NCBI RefSeq assembly: GCF_022206305.1
Contig: NZ_JAKOIW010000018.1
Location: 1-64,000 of the forward strand
Origin: Gordonia sp. 'Campus'
GTDB taxonomy: Bacteria; Actinomycetota; Actinomycetes; Mycobacteriales; Mycobacteriaceae
DNA: 64,000 nucleotides
Direction: 5' to 3'
Below, one piece after another: positions 1 to 9,184 of the stretch. The position numbers and the translations under genes were made by a program. The notes under the pieces are model-generated. The model saw only the letters and a list, made by a program, of their open reading frames with translations. It searched no databases and was not told the origin of the DNA. Position 1 is the stretch's first letter; each line of letters begins with the position of its first letter.

Positions 1-1029
1 GAGGGTGACGACCGCACCGGCATAGCTCAGTCCGGCACCGAAGCCGAGGAGCAGTGCGGTCTGCCCGCCCGCCGCCTTGCCGGTGGCGAGCATCTCCTCC
101 ATCGCGAGCGGGATCGACGCGGCGGAGGTGTTGCCCGTGTTCTCGATGTCGTTGGCCATCGGGAGGTCGTCGGGGAAGCCGAGGTTCTTCTTCATCAGCT
201 CGTTGATGCGGGCGTTGGCCTGATGCGGGACGAAGACCTCGATGTCCTCGACGCCCACCCCGGAGGTCTCCAGTACGGTCGCCAGGGCGCGGGGGAGCGT
301 GATCGCCGCCCACCGGAACACCTTCGGTCCGGCCATCGTCACCACCATCCGGCCGACAGGATCGGCCGCGGGGTCCTTGTGCTGATAGGCCTGGGCACGG
401 TCCATGTATTCGGGGATCTCCCAGTTCTGGCCGATCGCCTCGGCGTTCTCCCCGTCGCTGCCCCACACCGTCGGGGAGATGCCGTTGTCCTCGCTGGGCC
501 CGACGACCACGGCTCCGGCGCCGTCGCCGAAGATGAACGCGGTGTTGCGGTCGGTCGGATCCATCACCACCGACATCGTCTCGACGCCGACGAGAAGGAC
601 GTACTCGGCGCTGCCCGCACGGACGGTGTCGGCGGCGACGCCGAGGCCGTATCCGAAGCCTCCGCATCCGGCGGCGACGTCGTAGGCCGCGATGCCGTTC
701 AGGCCGATGTCGGAGGCGACGATGGGTCCGCCGTGCGGGATCTTGGTCTTCCAGCTGTTCGTGGCGAGGATCAGCGCGCCGATCTTCTCCTTGGGGATTC
801 CGGAGTTCGCGATCGCGCGCTCCGCGGCGGCCGCCGCCATCGACCGGGCGCTCTCGTCGCCGCTGATCCACCGGCGGTTGCGGATGCCGCTGCGTTCGAA
901 TATCCACTCGTCGGTCGAGTCGAGGACCTCGCACACCTCGTCGTTGCTGACCAGGCGCCGCGGCCGGTATGCGCCGATGCCCAGCATCGAGACGTTCTGA
1001 TGTCCGGTCTTCACCGAGAGGTTGACCAC
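1..1029 (-). CDS. fabH: Beta-ketoacyl-ACP synthase III (FabH type), 3' end cut by window edge
   Basis: Condensing enzyme that would start fatty-acid chain extension by joining an acyl-CoA to malonyl-ACP. The reverse strand reads 343 codons without a stop to base 1. The frame ends in a GAVVTL-type C-terminus, so only a few residues should be missing. The KAS III triad is visible as Cys122 (in AAGCGGFGYG), His269 (in VPHQANAR) and Asn300 (in NTGNTSAAS). The GTG at 1029 was chosen because GAAGGGA lies 9 bases upstream. The next GTG, four codons in, is an alternative. KAS III relatives in secondary metabolism look similar, so the exact substrate is open. Confidence 0.85.
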   Translation of the reverse strand, partial: MVNLSVKTGHQNVSMLGIGAYRPRRLVSNDEVCEVLDSTDEWIFERSGIRNRRWISGDESARSMAAAAAERAIANSGIPKEKIGALILATNSWKTKIPHGGPIVASDIGLNGIAAYDVAAGCGGFGYGLGVAADTVRAGSAEYVLLVGVETMSVVMDPTDRNTAFIFGDGAGAVVVGPSEDNGISPTVWGSDGENAEAIGQNWEIPEYMDRAQAYQHKDPAADPVGRMVVTMAGPKVFRWAAITLPRALATVLETSGVGVEDIEVFVPHQANARINELMKKNLGFPDDLPMANDIENTGNTSAASIPLAMEEMLATGKAAGGQTALLLGFGAGLSYAGAVVTL

Positions 1030-1087
1030 TGTTGTCGATCCCTTCGCAATGTGCTGCCGCAGCGATTCTAGAGCCCGGTCGACGACG

Positions 1088-2920
1088 TCAGCCGTTCAGC
1101 GGCCAGAAGACCGGGATCAGCGCGACCGCGATCACGAGCCAGCATGCCGTCGTGAGCAGTCCGAGGCGCCAGTAGTCGCCGAACCGGTACCCGCCGGGGT
1201 TCATCACGATCATGTTCGCGGGGGTGGCGATCGGGGTCAGCAGGGACGCGGCGCCCGCGACGCACACGAGCATCAGGACCGGCCGCGCGTCGACGCCGAC
1301 GTCGGCCGCCGCGGCCATCGCGATCGGGATGACGATGAGGACGGTCGCCGCATTCGAGATGAACTGCCCGACCACGGTGGTGAGCAGGAAAAGAGCGATG
1401 AGCAGCACATACGGGCTGTGTCCGGACACCAGGTCGACAATGGGCCGGGCGATCATCTCGGCGCCGCCGGAGGTCGAGATGGCCGTCGACATCGGGATCA
1501 GGGCCGCGATGAGAACCAGCGTCGGCCACGACACGGCCCGGTAGGCCTGCTCGGAGTTGATGACGCCGGACAGGACCATCGCGAGCGCGGCGAGCAGGCC
1601 GGCGACGACGGGTGGGACCACGCCGGTGGCCAGGAGCACGATCATCGCGACGAGAACGACGCCCGCCCGCGGCGCGGTCCGTCCCAGCCTGCCGGTCTGG
1701 CGGCGCACCTGTTCGCTCGAGTCGACGACGAGGACGCGCTGGTCGTCGGCGAGGGCGTCGATGGCGCCCCACGAGCCGTGGACGAGCACCATGTCGCCCT
1801 CCTCGAGAGTGATGGCCCGTGGGCCGACGTCGCGGTTGCGCCTGCGGATCGACAGGACCAGCAGGCCGTCCTCGCGGATCATCCCCGGGAACGCCGACGT
1901 TCCCACCCAGTCGGAGCGTGGCGGCACGACGAGCTCACAGATGCCGACGTCCCGGCCGATGAGTGACCCCTGCCGGCTTCGGCGCCCCGCCACGTCTTCG
2001 AGGGTCAGCCCGTGATCGCGCGCGAGCTGTTCGACGGTCTCGCCGGCACCGGAGATCACCAGCACGTCGCCGACGTCGAGCGGCGTGTCGTCGTCGACGA
2101 TTCGCGCGCCGGGCCGTTCGGTGGCGACGAGGACCACGCCGGATTCACCGGCCGGCGGATCCCCCGGTGCCGTCATCAGGCCGGCCGGGGTGGCGGCGAC
2201 CGCGGCCGACCCCGGTCCGACATGGAGGCGGTAGATGCGACGGTCGAGTCCGTAGTGGTCGACGACCGTGCCGAGATAGTTGCTGAAATCGCGTGGCAGC
2301 GTCGTCGATTCGCGATGGGGGAGGAGCCGATCGCCGAACAGGATCGACACGCCCGCGGTCACGAGGACCAGCGGCAACCCGACGAGCGCGAAGGAGAAGT
2401 AGCCGAAGCCGGAGCCGGTCTGCTCGACGGCCGCATCGTTGACGATGACGTTGACCGGACTGCCCGACAGTGTCAGGAGTGCCCCGGCGCTGCATGCATA
2501 GGCGAGTGGGATCAGGACCCGGGACGGGACGAGGCCCGCATGCCGCGCGATGGCCACGGTGACGGGGACGAGCGCGGCGGCCGCGCCGTTGACCGTGATG
2601 AGGGCGCTGAGGACGGCAGCGAGCGTCATGATCGCCAGCACCGCACGTGCCCGGCCGGTACCGGCGAGGCGACCGACCGATCGACCGATCCAGCCGGTGA
2701 TGCCCGACGCCTCGAGGGCTTCACTGACCACGAACAGCGCTGCGATGAACACGATGACGGTGGCACCGAGGCCGCTCGTCATCGAGTCCACGCTGATGAG
2801 TCCGCACAGATAGAGCGCGATCGCGGAACCGATGGCGACCACCCCGACGGGCAGTCGGTTCCAGACGAACAGGACGACCGTCACCGCCAGGATGATCAGA
2901 CTCGTGGTGGCGTCCGACAT
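1088..2920 (-). CDS. SLC13/DASS-type anion permease with internal TrkA-C domains
   Basis: Predicted integral membrane carrier of 610 residues for dicarboxylate, sulfate or another divalent anion. Hydrophobic helices fill residues 1-200 and 405-610. Between them lies a soluble block, about 215-375, that reads as two RCK_C/TrkA-C ligand-binding domains. This is the usual layout of the long bacterial SLC13 proteins. Family signatures are a polar helix break at SGSPVNVIVN and SNAATVLIVIP in the C-terminal half. The start is the first ATG of the frame. No clear ribosome site precedes it. It stands alone between the KAS III gene and pth. The substrate cannot be read from sequence; sulfate is attractive given the sulfur genes elsewhere but unproven. 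Confidence 0.8.
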   Translation of the reverse strand: MSDATTSLIILAVTVVLFVWNRLPVGVVAIGSAIALYLCGLISVDSMTSGLGATVIVFIAALFVVSEALEASGITGWIGRSVGRLAGTGRARAVLAIMTLAAVLSALITVNGAAAALVPVTVAIARHAGLVPSRVLIPLAYACSAGALLTLSGSPVNVIVNDAAVEQTGSGFGYFSFALVGLPLVLVTAGVSILFGDRLLPHRESTTLPRDFSNYLGTVVDHYGLDRRIYRLHVGPGSAAVAATPAGLMTAPGDPPAGESGVVLVATERPGARIVDDDTPLDVGDVLVISGAGETVEQLARDHGLTLEDVAGRRSRQGSLIGRDVGICELVVPPRSDWVGTSAFPGMIREDGLLVLSIRRRNRDVGPRAITLEEGDMVLVHGSWGAIDALADDQRVLVVDSSEQVRRQTGRLGRTAPRAGVVLVAMIVLLATGVVPPVVAGLLAALAMVLSGVINSEQAYRAVSWPTLVLIAALIPMSTAISTSGGAEMIARPIVDLVSGHSPYVLLIALFLLTTVVGQFISNAATVLIVIPIAMAAAADVGVDARPVLMLVCVAGAASLLTPIATPANMIVMNPGGYRFGDYWRLGLLTTACWLVIAVALIPVFWPLNG

Positions 2921-2992
2921 CGATCCATGGTCGCACCGCGTCCGGTCCCGCGCAGGTCCGCCGCGAAGTCGCGTGTCAGCGACGAGGGCGGA

Positions 2993-3559
2993 TCACCAGG
3001 TGTGCACGGTGTTCTGGGCGGTCTCCAGATCCTGGCCGGTCAAGAGTTCGACGGCGTCGCAGCCGTTGCCGATCAGCAGATCGACCTCGGCGCGCGCTGC
3101 GGCCGGGAACGGCTTCAACACGAAGTCGGCCGGATCCTGACGACCGGGCGGCCGGCCGATGCCCAGACGCACACGGAGGTAGTCACGCGTGCCGAGCGCC
3201 TGACTGATCGAGCGCAGACCGTTGTGGCCCCCCTCGCCGCCGCCGCGCTTGAGGCGGACGGCGCCGAAGTCGATGTCGAGTTCGTCGTGCACGACGATGA
3301 GGTCATCGACGGGGACGGAGTAGAACTTCGCCAGCGGACCGATCTGTCGTCCGGACTCGTTCATGTACACACGTGGCTTCGCCACGAGGACCGGGTGGCC
3401 GCCGAGCCTGAGCTCGGCGACCTCGGCGCCGGACTTCTTGTGTACCTTCCAGCGCTCCCCGGCGGAGGCGACGAGGCCGTCGGCGACCATCGCGCCGACG
3501 TTGTGCCTCGTCTTCTCGTACTTGGGCCCGGGATTACCGAGCCCGACAATCAGTTTCAC
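2993..3559 (-). CDS. pth: Peptidyl-tRNA hydrolase
   Basis: Cleaves the ester bond of peptidyl-tRNAs released from stalled ribosomes, recycling tRNA in the cytoplasm. The 188-residue protein has the full family layout: N-terminal [11 protein letters not shown] with the conserved Asn9, TRHNVG with catalytic His19, and the HDELD stretch followed by [10 protein letters not shown]. It starts with GTG. It lies 46 bases downstream of rplY on the same strand, the same neighbour order as in mycobacteria (Rv1014c-Rv1015c), so the two are probably cotranscribed. Confidence 0.95.
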   Translation of the reverse strand: MKLIVGLGNPGPKYEKTRHNVGAMVADGLVASAGERWKVHKKSGAEVAELRLGGHPVLVAKPRVYMNESGRQIGPLAKFYSVPVDDLIVVHDELDIDFGAVRLKRGGGEGGHNGLRSISQALGTRDYLRVRLGIGRPPGRQDPADFVLKPFPAAARAEVDLLIGNGCDAVELLTGQDLETAQNTVHTW

Positions 3560-3605
3560 GATTGTGCAGTTTCCCCACTCGAACCGAGTAGGCGTGAGAG
3601 TCGGA

Positions 3606-4247
3606 TTACTCCGAGTCCTCGGCGGCTTCCTCGGTGCTCTCGCCCTCGGCGTCGGCGGCTGCGTCGGCGGTGCCGTCGGCCTCGGACTCGGTGGCCGCGG
3701 CCTGCGCCTCGTTGACCGCCACGATGAGGGTCTCCGGATCGGCGGTGAGGGTCACGCCCTCGGGCAGGTCGAGATCCGAGGCGTGAACGGACACGCCCAC
3801 CTCGGCGCCTTCGACGCTGACGACGATCTGCTCGGGGATGGACAGGGCGTCGGCCTCGACCTCGACGACGCTGGCGTCCTGGACCACGAGGGTGCCGGGA
3901 GCGGCGTCGCCCTCGACGATGATCGCGACCTCGACGGTCACCTTCTCACCGCGGCGGACGATGAGCAGGTCGGCGTGCTCGATGTAGTTGCGGATCGGGT
4001 GGACGTCGACCTGCTTGGTCAGTGCGAGCTGGCTCGAGCCCTCGATGTCGAGGTCGATGATGGCGTTCAGGCCGTTGTTGCGCAGGATCGCGGCGAACTC
4101 GCGGGCGGGGAGGTGCAGGTGCTGCGGGTCGGTGCCGTGCCCGTAGAGCACCGCGGGGACCTTGCCCTCGCGGCGAGCGCGACGTGCGGCGCCCTTGCCC
4201 TTCTCGGTGCGGGTGTTGACCGTGAGCTTGCTGGCCTGGTTCGACAT
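3606..4247 (-). CDS. rplY: 50S ribosomal protein L25/CTC family
   Basis: Binds 5S rRNA in the large ribosomal subunit. The 213-residue protein is the long general-stress (CTC) form: an L25 RNA-binding domain from residue 7 ([18 protein letters not shown]) to about 95, a TL5-like beta domain to about 185, and a very acidic Ala/Glu tail typical of actinobacterial L25. The frame is open further upstream, but the ATG at 4247 is preceded by AGGAGATC at good spacing. It lies upstream of pth in the same direction. Confidence 0.93.
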   Translation of the reverse strand: MSNQASKLTVNTRTEKGKGAARRARREGKVPAVLYGHGTDPQHLHLPAREFAAILRNNGLNAIIDLDIEGSSQLALTKQVDVHPIRNYIEHADLLIVRRGEKVTVEVAIIVEGDAAPGTLVVQDASVVEVEADALSIPEQIVVSVEGAEVGVSVHASDLDLPEGVTLTADPETLIVAVNEAQAAATESEADGTADAAADAEGESTEEAAEDSE

Positions 4248-4466
4248 GGGGATCTCCTGGTGTGGTGTGCGGTCTGTCGGCGTCGCGACGAGCAACACCG
4301 GGCACGGGCTCCGACCGCGGACACCCACCGGCCCGAGGGGCACAGGAGGACTGCGATGGCCGCGCCGATCACGGTGACATGGTCACCCTCGCCGAGACAA
4401 CGGGGGCCAGAGTAGCCGATGACCTGCCGGGATGTCACATCCCTATCCGGTCGGCCCGACCTCGGG

Positions 4467-4472
4467 GATACT
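4467..4472 (+). promoter_or_regulatory. Candidate -10 element, leaderless start
   Basis: GATACT ends 8 bases before the ATG at 4481 and no ribosome site is present between them. Transcription would then start at or next to the start codon. Confidence 0.35.
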
Positions 4473-4480
4473 GGTCTGCC

Positions 4481-4927
4481 ATGACCTCACAGACTCCGAT
4501 CGAGATCGTGACCACCCTGCTGGACGAGTTCGCGCGCGGCGACGTACCTGCCGCCCTCGAGACCATCGACGACGACATCGCGTACACCAACGTCTCGCTC
4601 CCGACCATCCGCGGCAAGAAGAAGGTGGCCGGTGTGCTCGGCGGGGTCGCCCGCAACGACGGGGTCGGGTTCAACTACCGGATGATCAACGTCAGCGCCG
4701 ACGATGCCGGGGTGGTGCTCACCGAGCGCGTCGACGAACTGCGCTTCGGCCGGTTGCACATGCAGTTCTGGGTGTGTGGACGCTTCGAGGTCCGCGAAGG
4801 GCGAATCACGGTGTGGCGTGACTACTTCGACTACTACGACATGACCAAGGCGCTCATCCGTGGTGTCGCGGCGCTCGCGGTGCCGTCGATCCAACGGCCG
4901 CTTCCCGCGCCGGCTCTCTCGGCCTGA
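4481..4927 (+). CDS. Limonene-1,2-epoxide hydrolase family protein
   Basis: A 148-residue protein of the SnoaL-like cone fold that should hydrolyse an epoxide to a diol. The residues of the limonene-epoxide-hydrolase site are recognisable: Tyr35 and Asn37 (YTN), Arg83 and Asp85 (ERVDEL), and Asp114 (WRDYFD). This is the Asp-Arg-Asp triad plus the water-holding Tyr/Asn pair. M. tuberculosis EphG (Rv2740) is the closest family member I can name. The ATG at 4481 fits the family length; longer upstream reading is out of register with any ribosome site. Convergent with the ArsC-like gene. The substrate is unknown. Confidence 0.82.
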   Translation: MTSQTPIEIVTTLLDEFARGDVPAALETIDDDIAYTNVSLPTIRGKKKVAGVLGGVARNDGVGFNYRMINVSADDAGVVLTERVDELRFGRLHMQFWVCGRFEVREGRITVWRDYFDYYDMTKALIRGVAALAVPSIQRPLPAPALSA

Positions 4928-4928
4928 T

Positions 4929-4971
4929 CGACCGGGGCGTGGGCTCGGCGGCCCTGCGGCCGAAGCGGTCG
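4929..4971. terminator. Possible bidirectional terminator between convergent genes
   Basis: CGACCG (4929-4934) pairs with CGGTCG (4966-4971) and encloses a short CGGCC/GGCCG stem. It fills the gap between two convergent genes. The stems are short and there is no T run. Confidence 0.3.
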
Positions 4972-4975
4972 TGAC

Positions 4976-5317
4976 TCAGAGGATCTCGTCGAGCTTCTCG
5001 ATGGGCCGCGGGATACGGGTGCCCTTGTCGGTCACCACGATCGGGCGTTCGACGAGAATCGGGTGCTCGACCATCGCATCGAGGATCTGCTCGTCGGTCG
5101 CGGACGCGAGGTCGAGCTCTTTGTAGAGGGCCTCGCGTTTGCGCACCGCCTGGGCGGGGGTGACGCCGGCGCCGGAGAACAACTCGACGAGTTGTTCCCG
5201 GCTGTAGGGCTCGTCGAGATATTTCACGACGGTGGGCTCCACGCCCGCATCGCGCAGTGCCTGCAACGCCTTTCGCGAGGTCGAGCACTTCGGGTTGTGA
5301 TAGATCGTCGCGTCCAC
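4976..5317 (-). CDS. ArsC-family (thioredoxin-fold) arsenate reductase-like protein
   Basis: A 113-residue glutaredoxin-coupled ArsC/Spx-fold protein. The N-terminus YHNPKCSTSRKAL carries the nucleophilic Cys11, and the later RPIVVTDKG stretch matches the anion-binding arginine region of the family. The frame runs three codons further to a GTG at 5326. The GTG at 5317 gives the usual family N-terminus and lies 7 bases after a TACCGT hexamer, so I chose it. No ars operon partners are nearby, so real arsenate reduction is not shown; a general thiol-redox role is possible. Confidence 0.82.
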   Translation of the reverse strand: MDATIYHNPKCSTSRKALQALRDAGVEPTVVKYLDEPYSREQLVELFSGAGVTPAQAVRKREALYKELDLASATDEQILDAMVEHPILVERPIVVTDKGTRIPRPIEKLDEIL

Positions 5318-5324
5318 GGGACAC

Positions 5325-5330
5325 ACGGTA
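5325..5330 (-). promoter_or_regulatory. Candidate -10 element of the ArsC-like gene
   Basis: TACCGT on the minus strand, 7 bases before the GTG at 5317. It supports the shorter start and a leaderless transcript. Confidence 0.35.
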
Positions 5331-5361
5331 CCCCGGTCGGTGACGCTGCCGCGAACATGAC

Positions 5362-5398
5362 GAAGGGCCCCCGGCGAGAACGTCTCGCCGGGCCCTTC
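5362..5398 (-). terminator. Strong hairpin terminator after prs
   Basis: GAAGGGCCC...GGCGAGA pairs with TCTCGCC...GGGCCCTTC around a 3-base loop, about 16 base pairs with a 2-base bulge. It sits 19 bases after the prs stop codon. No T run follows on either strand, as is common for actinobacterial terminators. Confidence 0.7.
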
Positions 5399-5416
5399 GT
5401 TGGTTCGTTCAGCCGG

Positions 5417-6394
5417 TCAGGCGATGCCGTCGAACAGGCTTGTCACCGAACCGTTTTCGAAGACCTCGCGAATCGTCTGGGCAAGGAGGGGGGCGATCGA
5501 GAGGACCGTGAGGTTCGCGAATCGCTTCTCGTCCGGGATCGGCAGGGTGTCGGTCGCGATGACTTCCTTGGCGCCGCAGTTCGCGAGCCGCTCGGCTGCC
5601 GGGTCGGAGAACACGCCGTGCGTGGTGGCGATGATGACGTCGCCGGCTCCCGCATCCTTGAGGACGCGCACCGCGCCCGCGATGGTGCCGCCGGTGTCGA
5701 TCATGTCGTCGATCAGGATGCAGGTGCGGCCTTCGACCTCACCGACCACCCGGTTGGACTTGACCTGGTTGGGCACGAGGGGATCGCGGGTCTTGTGGAT
5801 GAACGCCAGCGGTGCGCCACCGAGGGTGTCGGCCCACTTCTCGGCCACGCGCACGCGACCGGAGTCAGGGGAGACCACGGCGATGTTGTCGGTGCCGTAC
5901 TTGCCGCGGATGTACTCGGCGAGCTGCCCCTGGGCGTGCATGTGGTCGACGGGGCCGTCGAAGAAGCCCTGGATCTGATCGGTGTGCAGGTCGACGGTGA
6001 TGATCCGGTCCGCGCCCGCGGTCTTGAGCAGGTCGGCGATGAGCCGGGCCGAGATCGGCTCGCGGCCGCGGTGCTTCTTGTCCTGGCGGGCGTACGGATA
6101 GAACGGGAGGATCACGCTGATGCGCTTGGCCGAGCCCCGCTTGAGGGCGTCGATCATGATGAGCGCCTCCATGACCCACTGGTTCAGCGGGAACGGGCAG
6201 CTCTGCAGGACGAAAGCGTCCGATCCGCGAACCGAGTCCTCGAAACGAACGAACAGCTCGCCGTTGGCGAAGTCGCGGGCGGTCTGGGGGGTGACCTTGA
6301 TGCCCAGTTCATCGGCGACGGCTGCGGCGAGTTCGGGATGGGCACGACCAGAGAACAGCATCAGGTTCTTCTGGTTGTCGGTGGTCCAGGTCAT
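5417..6394 (-). CDS. prs: Ribose-phosphate pyrophosphokinase
   Basis: Makes PRPP from ribose 5-phosphate and ATP, feeding purine, pyrimidine, His, Trp and (in mycolata) arabinan synthesis. The 325-residue protein has the N-terminal region KNLMLFSGRAHPELA, the catalytic flexible loop RQDKKHRGREPISAR, the ribose-phosphate stretch VVSPDSGRVRVAEKWA, and the PRPP loop CILIDDMIDTGGTIAGA. Length and N-terminus match mycobacterial PrsA (Rv1017c). It lies 75 bases downstream of glmU on the same strand, and a strong hairpin follows. Confidence 0.96.
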   Translation of the reverse strand: MTWTTDNQKNLMLFSGRAHPELAAAVADELGIKVTPQTARDFANGELFVRFEDSVRGSDAFVLQSCPFPLNQWVMEALIMIDALKRGSAKRISVILPFYPYARQDKKHRGREPISARLIADLLKTAGADRIITVDLHTDQIQGFFDGPVDHMHAQGQLAEYIRGKYGTDNIAVVSPDSGRVRVAEKWADTLGGAPLAFIHKTRDPLVPNQVKSNRVVGEVEGRTCILIDDMIDTGGTIAGAVRVLKDAGAGDVIIATTHGVFSDPAAERLANCGAKEVIATDTLPIPDEKRFANLTVLSIAPLLAQTIREVFENGSVTSLFDGIA

Positions 6395-6469
6395 GAAAAC
6401 TCTTCTGTTCGTGTCGTTTCGGATCAGGAAAAGCTGCCCGCCGCGACGGCGGGGTCGTGTCCGGACCGG

Positions 6470-7930
6470 TCAGGCCGATCCGGGGTCGTTCTCGCGGGCC
6501 TTCAGGGCCGCGCGTGCCGCCGGGGTGTCGGGTCGCTTGCGTACGACCCAGTCGTCGATGACACGTTGTTCGCCCGCCGAGACCGCAAGGGCTCCCGGCG
6601 GTACATCTTGCCGCACGACGGTTCCGGCTCCGGTGTATGCCCCGTCGCCGACCGTCACCGGTGCGACGAACATGTTGTCCGAGCCGGTGCGGCAGTGGTC
6701 GCCGATCACCGTGCGGTGCTTGCTCACCCCGTCGTAGTTGACGAAGACACTCGACGCCCCGATGTTGGAGTGCTCGCCGATGGTCGCATCCCCGACATAC
6801 GTGAGGTGCGGGATCTTCGAGCCGTCGCCGATGGTCGCGTTCTTGGTCTCGACGAACGTGCCGATCTTGCCGGCGACCCCGAGTGATGTTCCGGGCCGCA
6901 GGTAGGCGAATGGGCCGACGCTGGCGTCGGCGCCGATGACGGCGTCGCTGCCGTGAGTCCGGATCACGTGGGCACCCGGTCCCACGGTGACGTCGGTGAG
7001 CGTCGTGTCGGGGCCGACGACCGCGTCGGTGGCGACGGTCGTCCGGCCGAGCAGCTGGGTTCCCGGTTCGATGCGGACGTCGGGCTCGATGGAGACCTCG
7101 ACATCGATCCACGTGGTGGCCGGATCGACGACGGTCACGCCGTCGAGTTGGTGGCGACGCACGATTCGCCGGTTGAGTTCGGCGCCGAGTGCGGACAGCT
7201 GGGCGCGGTCGTTGCAGCCGGCCACCAGGACCGAGTCGGCGACGGTGTGGCCGCGGACCGTGCGGCCGGCGGCGCGGGCGATCTCGACGATGTCGGTGAG
7301 GTAGTACTCGCCCTGCACGTTGTCGGTGGAGAGCTGCGACAGCCCGTCCCGAAGGGCTGCGGCGTCGAAAGCGTAGACGCCCGCGTTGACCTCGGTGATC
7401 GCGCGTTGCCCGGCGGTGGCGTCCTTGTGTTCGACAATGGCCGCGACGTCGGTTCCGTCGCGGACGATGCGTCCGTAGCCGGTCGGGTCGTCGGCGACGA
7501 AACTGGTCAGGGTCACCGCGGCGCCGCCGTCGGCGGTGTGGGTGTCGATGAGGTCGCGCAGTGTGCCGGCGTCGAGCAGCGGGACGTCGGCCGCGGTGAC
7601 GATGACGGTTCCGTCGAACTGTTCGGGCAGTCCGCCGAGTCCGACGCGGGCCGCGTCACCGGTGCCGCGGGGCGCATCCTGTTCGGCGATGCCGACCTGC
7701 ACAACCAGCCGGCCGGCGATCTCGGCGATCGCGGCGGTGACGCGCTCCTTCTCGTGGCTCACGACGGCGATCAGATGCTCGGGCGAGATGCCCGCGGCGC
7801 CGTGGAGCGCGTGGCCGACGAGGGATCGCCCGCCGATGGTGTGGAGGATCTTGGGGGTCTTGGACTTCATGCGGGTACCGGCGCCCGCGGCCAGGACGAT
7901 CACGGCCACGGATGTCGACGTCTCCGTCAT
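6470..7930 (-). CDS. glmU: Bifunctional GlmU: GlcN-1-P acetyltransferase / GlcNAc-1-P uridyltransferase
   Basis: Supplies UDP-GlcNAc for peptidoglycan and for the arabinogalactan linker. The 486-residue protein starts with the uridyltransferase domain, whose signature [15 protein letters not shown] lies at residues 13-27. From about residue 255 it becomes a left-handed beta-helix of hexapeptide repeats, the acetyltransferase, with the conserved [15 protein letters not shown] and NYDG near the end. The reading frame is open 61 codons further upstream, but the ATG at 7930 is preceded by GAGGGTGG and gives the family N-terminus. Same gene order as M. tuberculosis Rv1017c-Rv1018c. Confidence 0.96.
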   Translation of the reverse strand: MTETSTSVAVIVLAAGAGTRMKSKTPKILHTIGGRSLVGHALHGAAGISPEHLIAVVSHEKERVTAAIAEIAGRLVVQVGIAEQDAPRGTGDAARVGLGGLPEQFDGTVIVTAADVPLLDAGTLRDLIDTHTADGGAAVTLTSFVADDPTGYGRIVRDGTDVAAIVEHKDATAGQRAITEVNAGVYAFDAAALRDGLSQLSTDNVQGEYYLTDIVEIARAAGRTVRGHTVADSVLVAGCNDRAQLSALGAELNRRIVRRHQLDGVTVVDPATTWIDVEVSIEPDVRIEPGTQLLGRTTVATDAVVGPDTTLTDVTVGPGAHVIRTHGSDAVIGADASVGPFAYLRPGTSLGVAGKIGTFVETKNATIGDGSKIPHLTYVGDATIGEHSNIGASSVFVNYDGVSKHRTVIGDHCRTGSDNMFVAPVTVGDGAYTGAGTVVRQDVPPGALAVSAGEQRVIDDWVVRKRPDTPAARAALKARENDPGSA

Positions 7931-8246
7931 CGAATGTCCACCCTCTTCCTGATCGGGTCTGCCACGATCATGTCTGCCCGACGCGTTCGCGGGACTGTTC
8001 GGGCAGCGTCCACGGTCGCACGTCGGGTGCGATCCTACGCATCGGTAGCCGGGGGCAGAAATGCACTGCGCAGAATGGAACGGTTGGTCACAGCCGGGCC
8101 TGATAGAACACAAGGGACCGCGAATCCCGAGCGATCAGTCGGTAACAGACGGCGGTACGGCCGTCGGATCGTGTTGGATGCGGGATGAGGAAACGCATGC
8201 GCGCCGGAGTTGTCCGGTTCGTCAATCGAACACACGGAGGTTGTGA
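7931..8246. other. Divergent intergenic region glmU / fabG
   Basis: A 316-base stretch without a convincing gene. It holds the upstream regions of two divergent genes and their ribosome sites: GAGGGTGG for glmU, and ACGGAGG at 8235-8241 for fabG. Short frames run through it from glmU but show no protein-like composition. I see no riboswitch or strong hairpin. Confidence 0.5.
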
Positions 8247-9002
8247 ATGAGCACGCAGAAAACGGCGATCGTCACGGGCGCGGCTCGGGGAATCGGTGCG
8301 GCAGTGGCCAAACGCCTCGCCGACGACGGGCTGGCCGTCGCCGTCCTGGACCTCGATGCCGATGCCTGCGCGGACACCGTCAAGGCCATCACCGATGCGG
8401 GTGGCAAGGCCATCGCGGTCGGCGCCGATGTCGCCGACGAGGCCTCGGTGAACGCAGCGGTCGAGAAGGTCGTCGCCGAACTCGGCAAGCCGACCGTCGT
8501 GGTGAACAACGCCGGCATCACCCGGGACAACCTGCTCTTCAAGATGACGGTCGACGACTGGGACGCCGTCATGGCCGTCCACCTGCGTGGCGCGTTCAAC
8601 GTCACCAAGGCCGCTCAGAAGTACATGGTCGAGGCCGAGTGGGGACGCATCGTCAACCTGTCGAGCACCTCGGCTCTGGGCAACCGGGGCCAGGTCAACT
8701 ACTCGGCGGCCAAGGCCGGCATGCAGGGCTTCACCAAGACCCTCGCGATCGAACTGGGCCGCTTCGGCGTCACCGCCAACGCCATCGCACCGGGCTTCAT
8801 CGAGACCGAGATGACCGCGGCGACCGCCGAGCGCGTCGGCGTGCCCTTCGAGGACTTCAAGCGCGCCGCGGCGAGCCAGATCCCGGTCAACCGGGTCGGT
8901 GTGCCCGAGGACATCGCGCACACCGCGTCGTTCTTCATCAGCGAGGGTGCGGGCTTCGTGTCCGGCCAGGTCGTCTACGTCGCCGGCGGCCCCAAGGACT
9001 GA
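8247..9002 (+). CDS. fabG: 3-oxoacyl-ACP reductase family SDR (FabG-like)
   Basis: NAD(P)H-dependent short-chain dehydrogenase of 251 residues. The dinucleotide loop TGAARGIG is at the N-terminus, NNAGITRDNLLFKM is the typical FabG sequence in the middle, and the Ser-Tyr-Lys site is visible as NLSSTSALGN and YSAAK. The C-terminus VVYVAGGPKD follows the family. ACGGAGG precedes the ATG. Several SDRs share this pattern, so FabG4-type or another ketoreductase role is possible. A perfect palindrome follows the stop codon. Confidence 0.88.
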   Translation: MSTQKTAIVTGAARGIGAAVAKRLADDGLAVAVLDLDADACADTVKAITDAGGKAIAVGADVADEASVNAAVEKVVAELGKPTVVVNNAGITRDNLLFKMTVDDWDAVMAVHLRGAFNVTKAAQKYMVEAEWGRIVNLSSTSALGNRGQVNYSAAKAGMQGFTKTLAIELGRFGVTANAIAPGFIETEMTAATAERVGVPFEDFKRAAASQIPVNRVGVPEDIAHTASFFISEGAGFVSGQVVYVAGGPKD

Positions 9003-9019
9003 CCGACCCGCAGACTTCG

Positions 9020-9059
9020 ACTCGACTCCCAGACCTCGATCGAGGTCTGGGAGTCGAGT
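9020..9059 (+). terminator. Perfect 40-bp palindrome after fabG
   Basis: Twenty bases (9020-9039) are followed directly by their exact reverse complement (9040-9059), 17 bases after the fabG stop. A transcript would fold into a near-loopless 18-20 bp hairpin. There is no T run. Termination of fabG is the simplest role. Confidence 0.65.
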
Positions 9060-9111
9060 GGTCACCTGGCGTGAGTGCCCGCAGGCTGTGGCACAATCGT
9101 CAGCGCAGTGA

Positions 9112-9183
9112 TCCGCCATGGTGTAATCGGCAACACTCCTGATTTTGGTTCAGGCATTCTAGGTTCGAGTCCTGGTGGCGGAG
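9112..9183 (+). tRNA. tRNA-Gln (anticodon TTG)
   Basis: A 72-base cloverleaf. Acceptor TCCGCCA pairs fully with TGGCGGA, the D stem is GTGT/ACAC, the anticodon stem is CCTGA/TCAGG around the loop TTTTGGT (anticodon TTG), and the T arm is CTAGG-TTCGAGT-CCTGG with one wobble. The discriminator base is G and no CCA is encoded. The convergent monooxygenase gene ends only 2 bases away. Confidence 0.95.
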
Positions 9184-9184
9184 C

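Noticed and set aside
5063..6886. 607-codon plus-strand frame across ArsC, prs and glmU
   Set aside because: It covers parts of three well-identified minus-strand genes and has no protein-family likeness.
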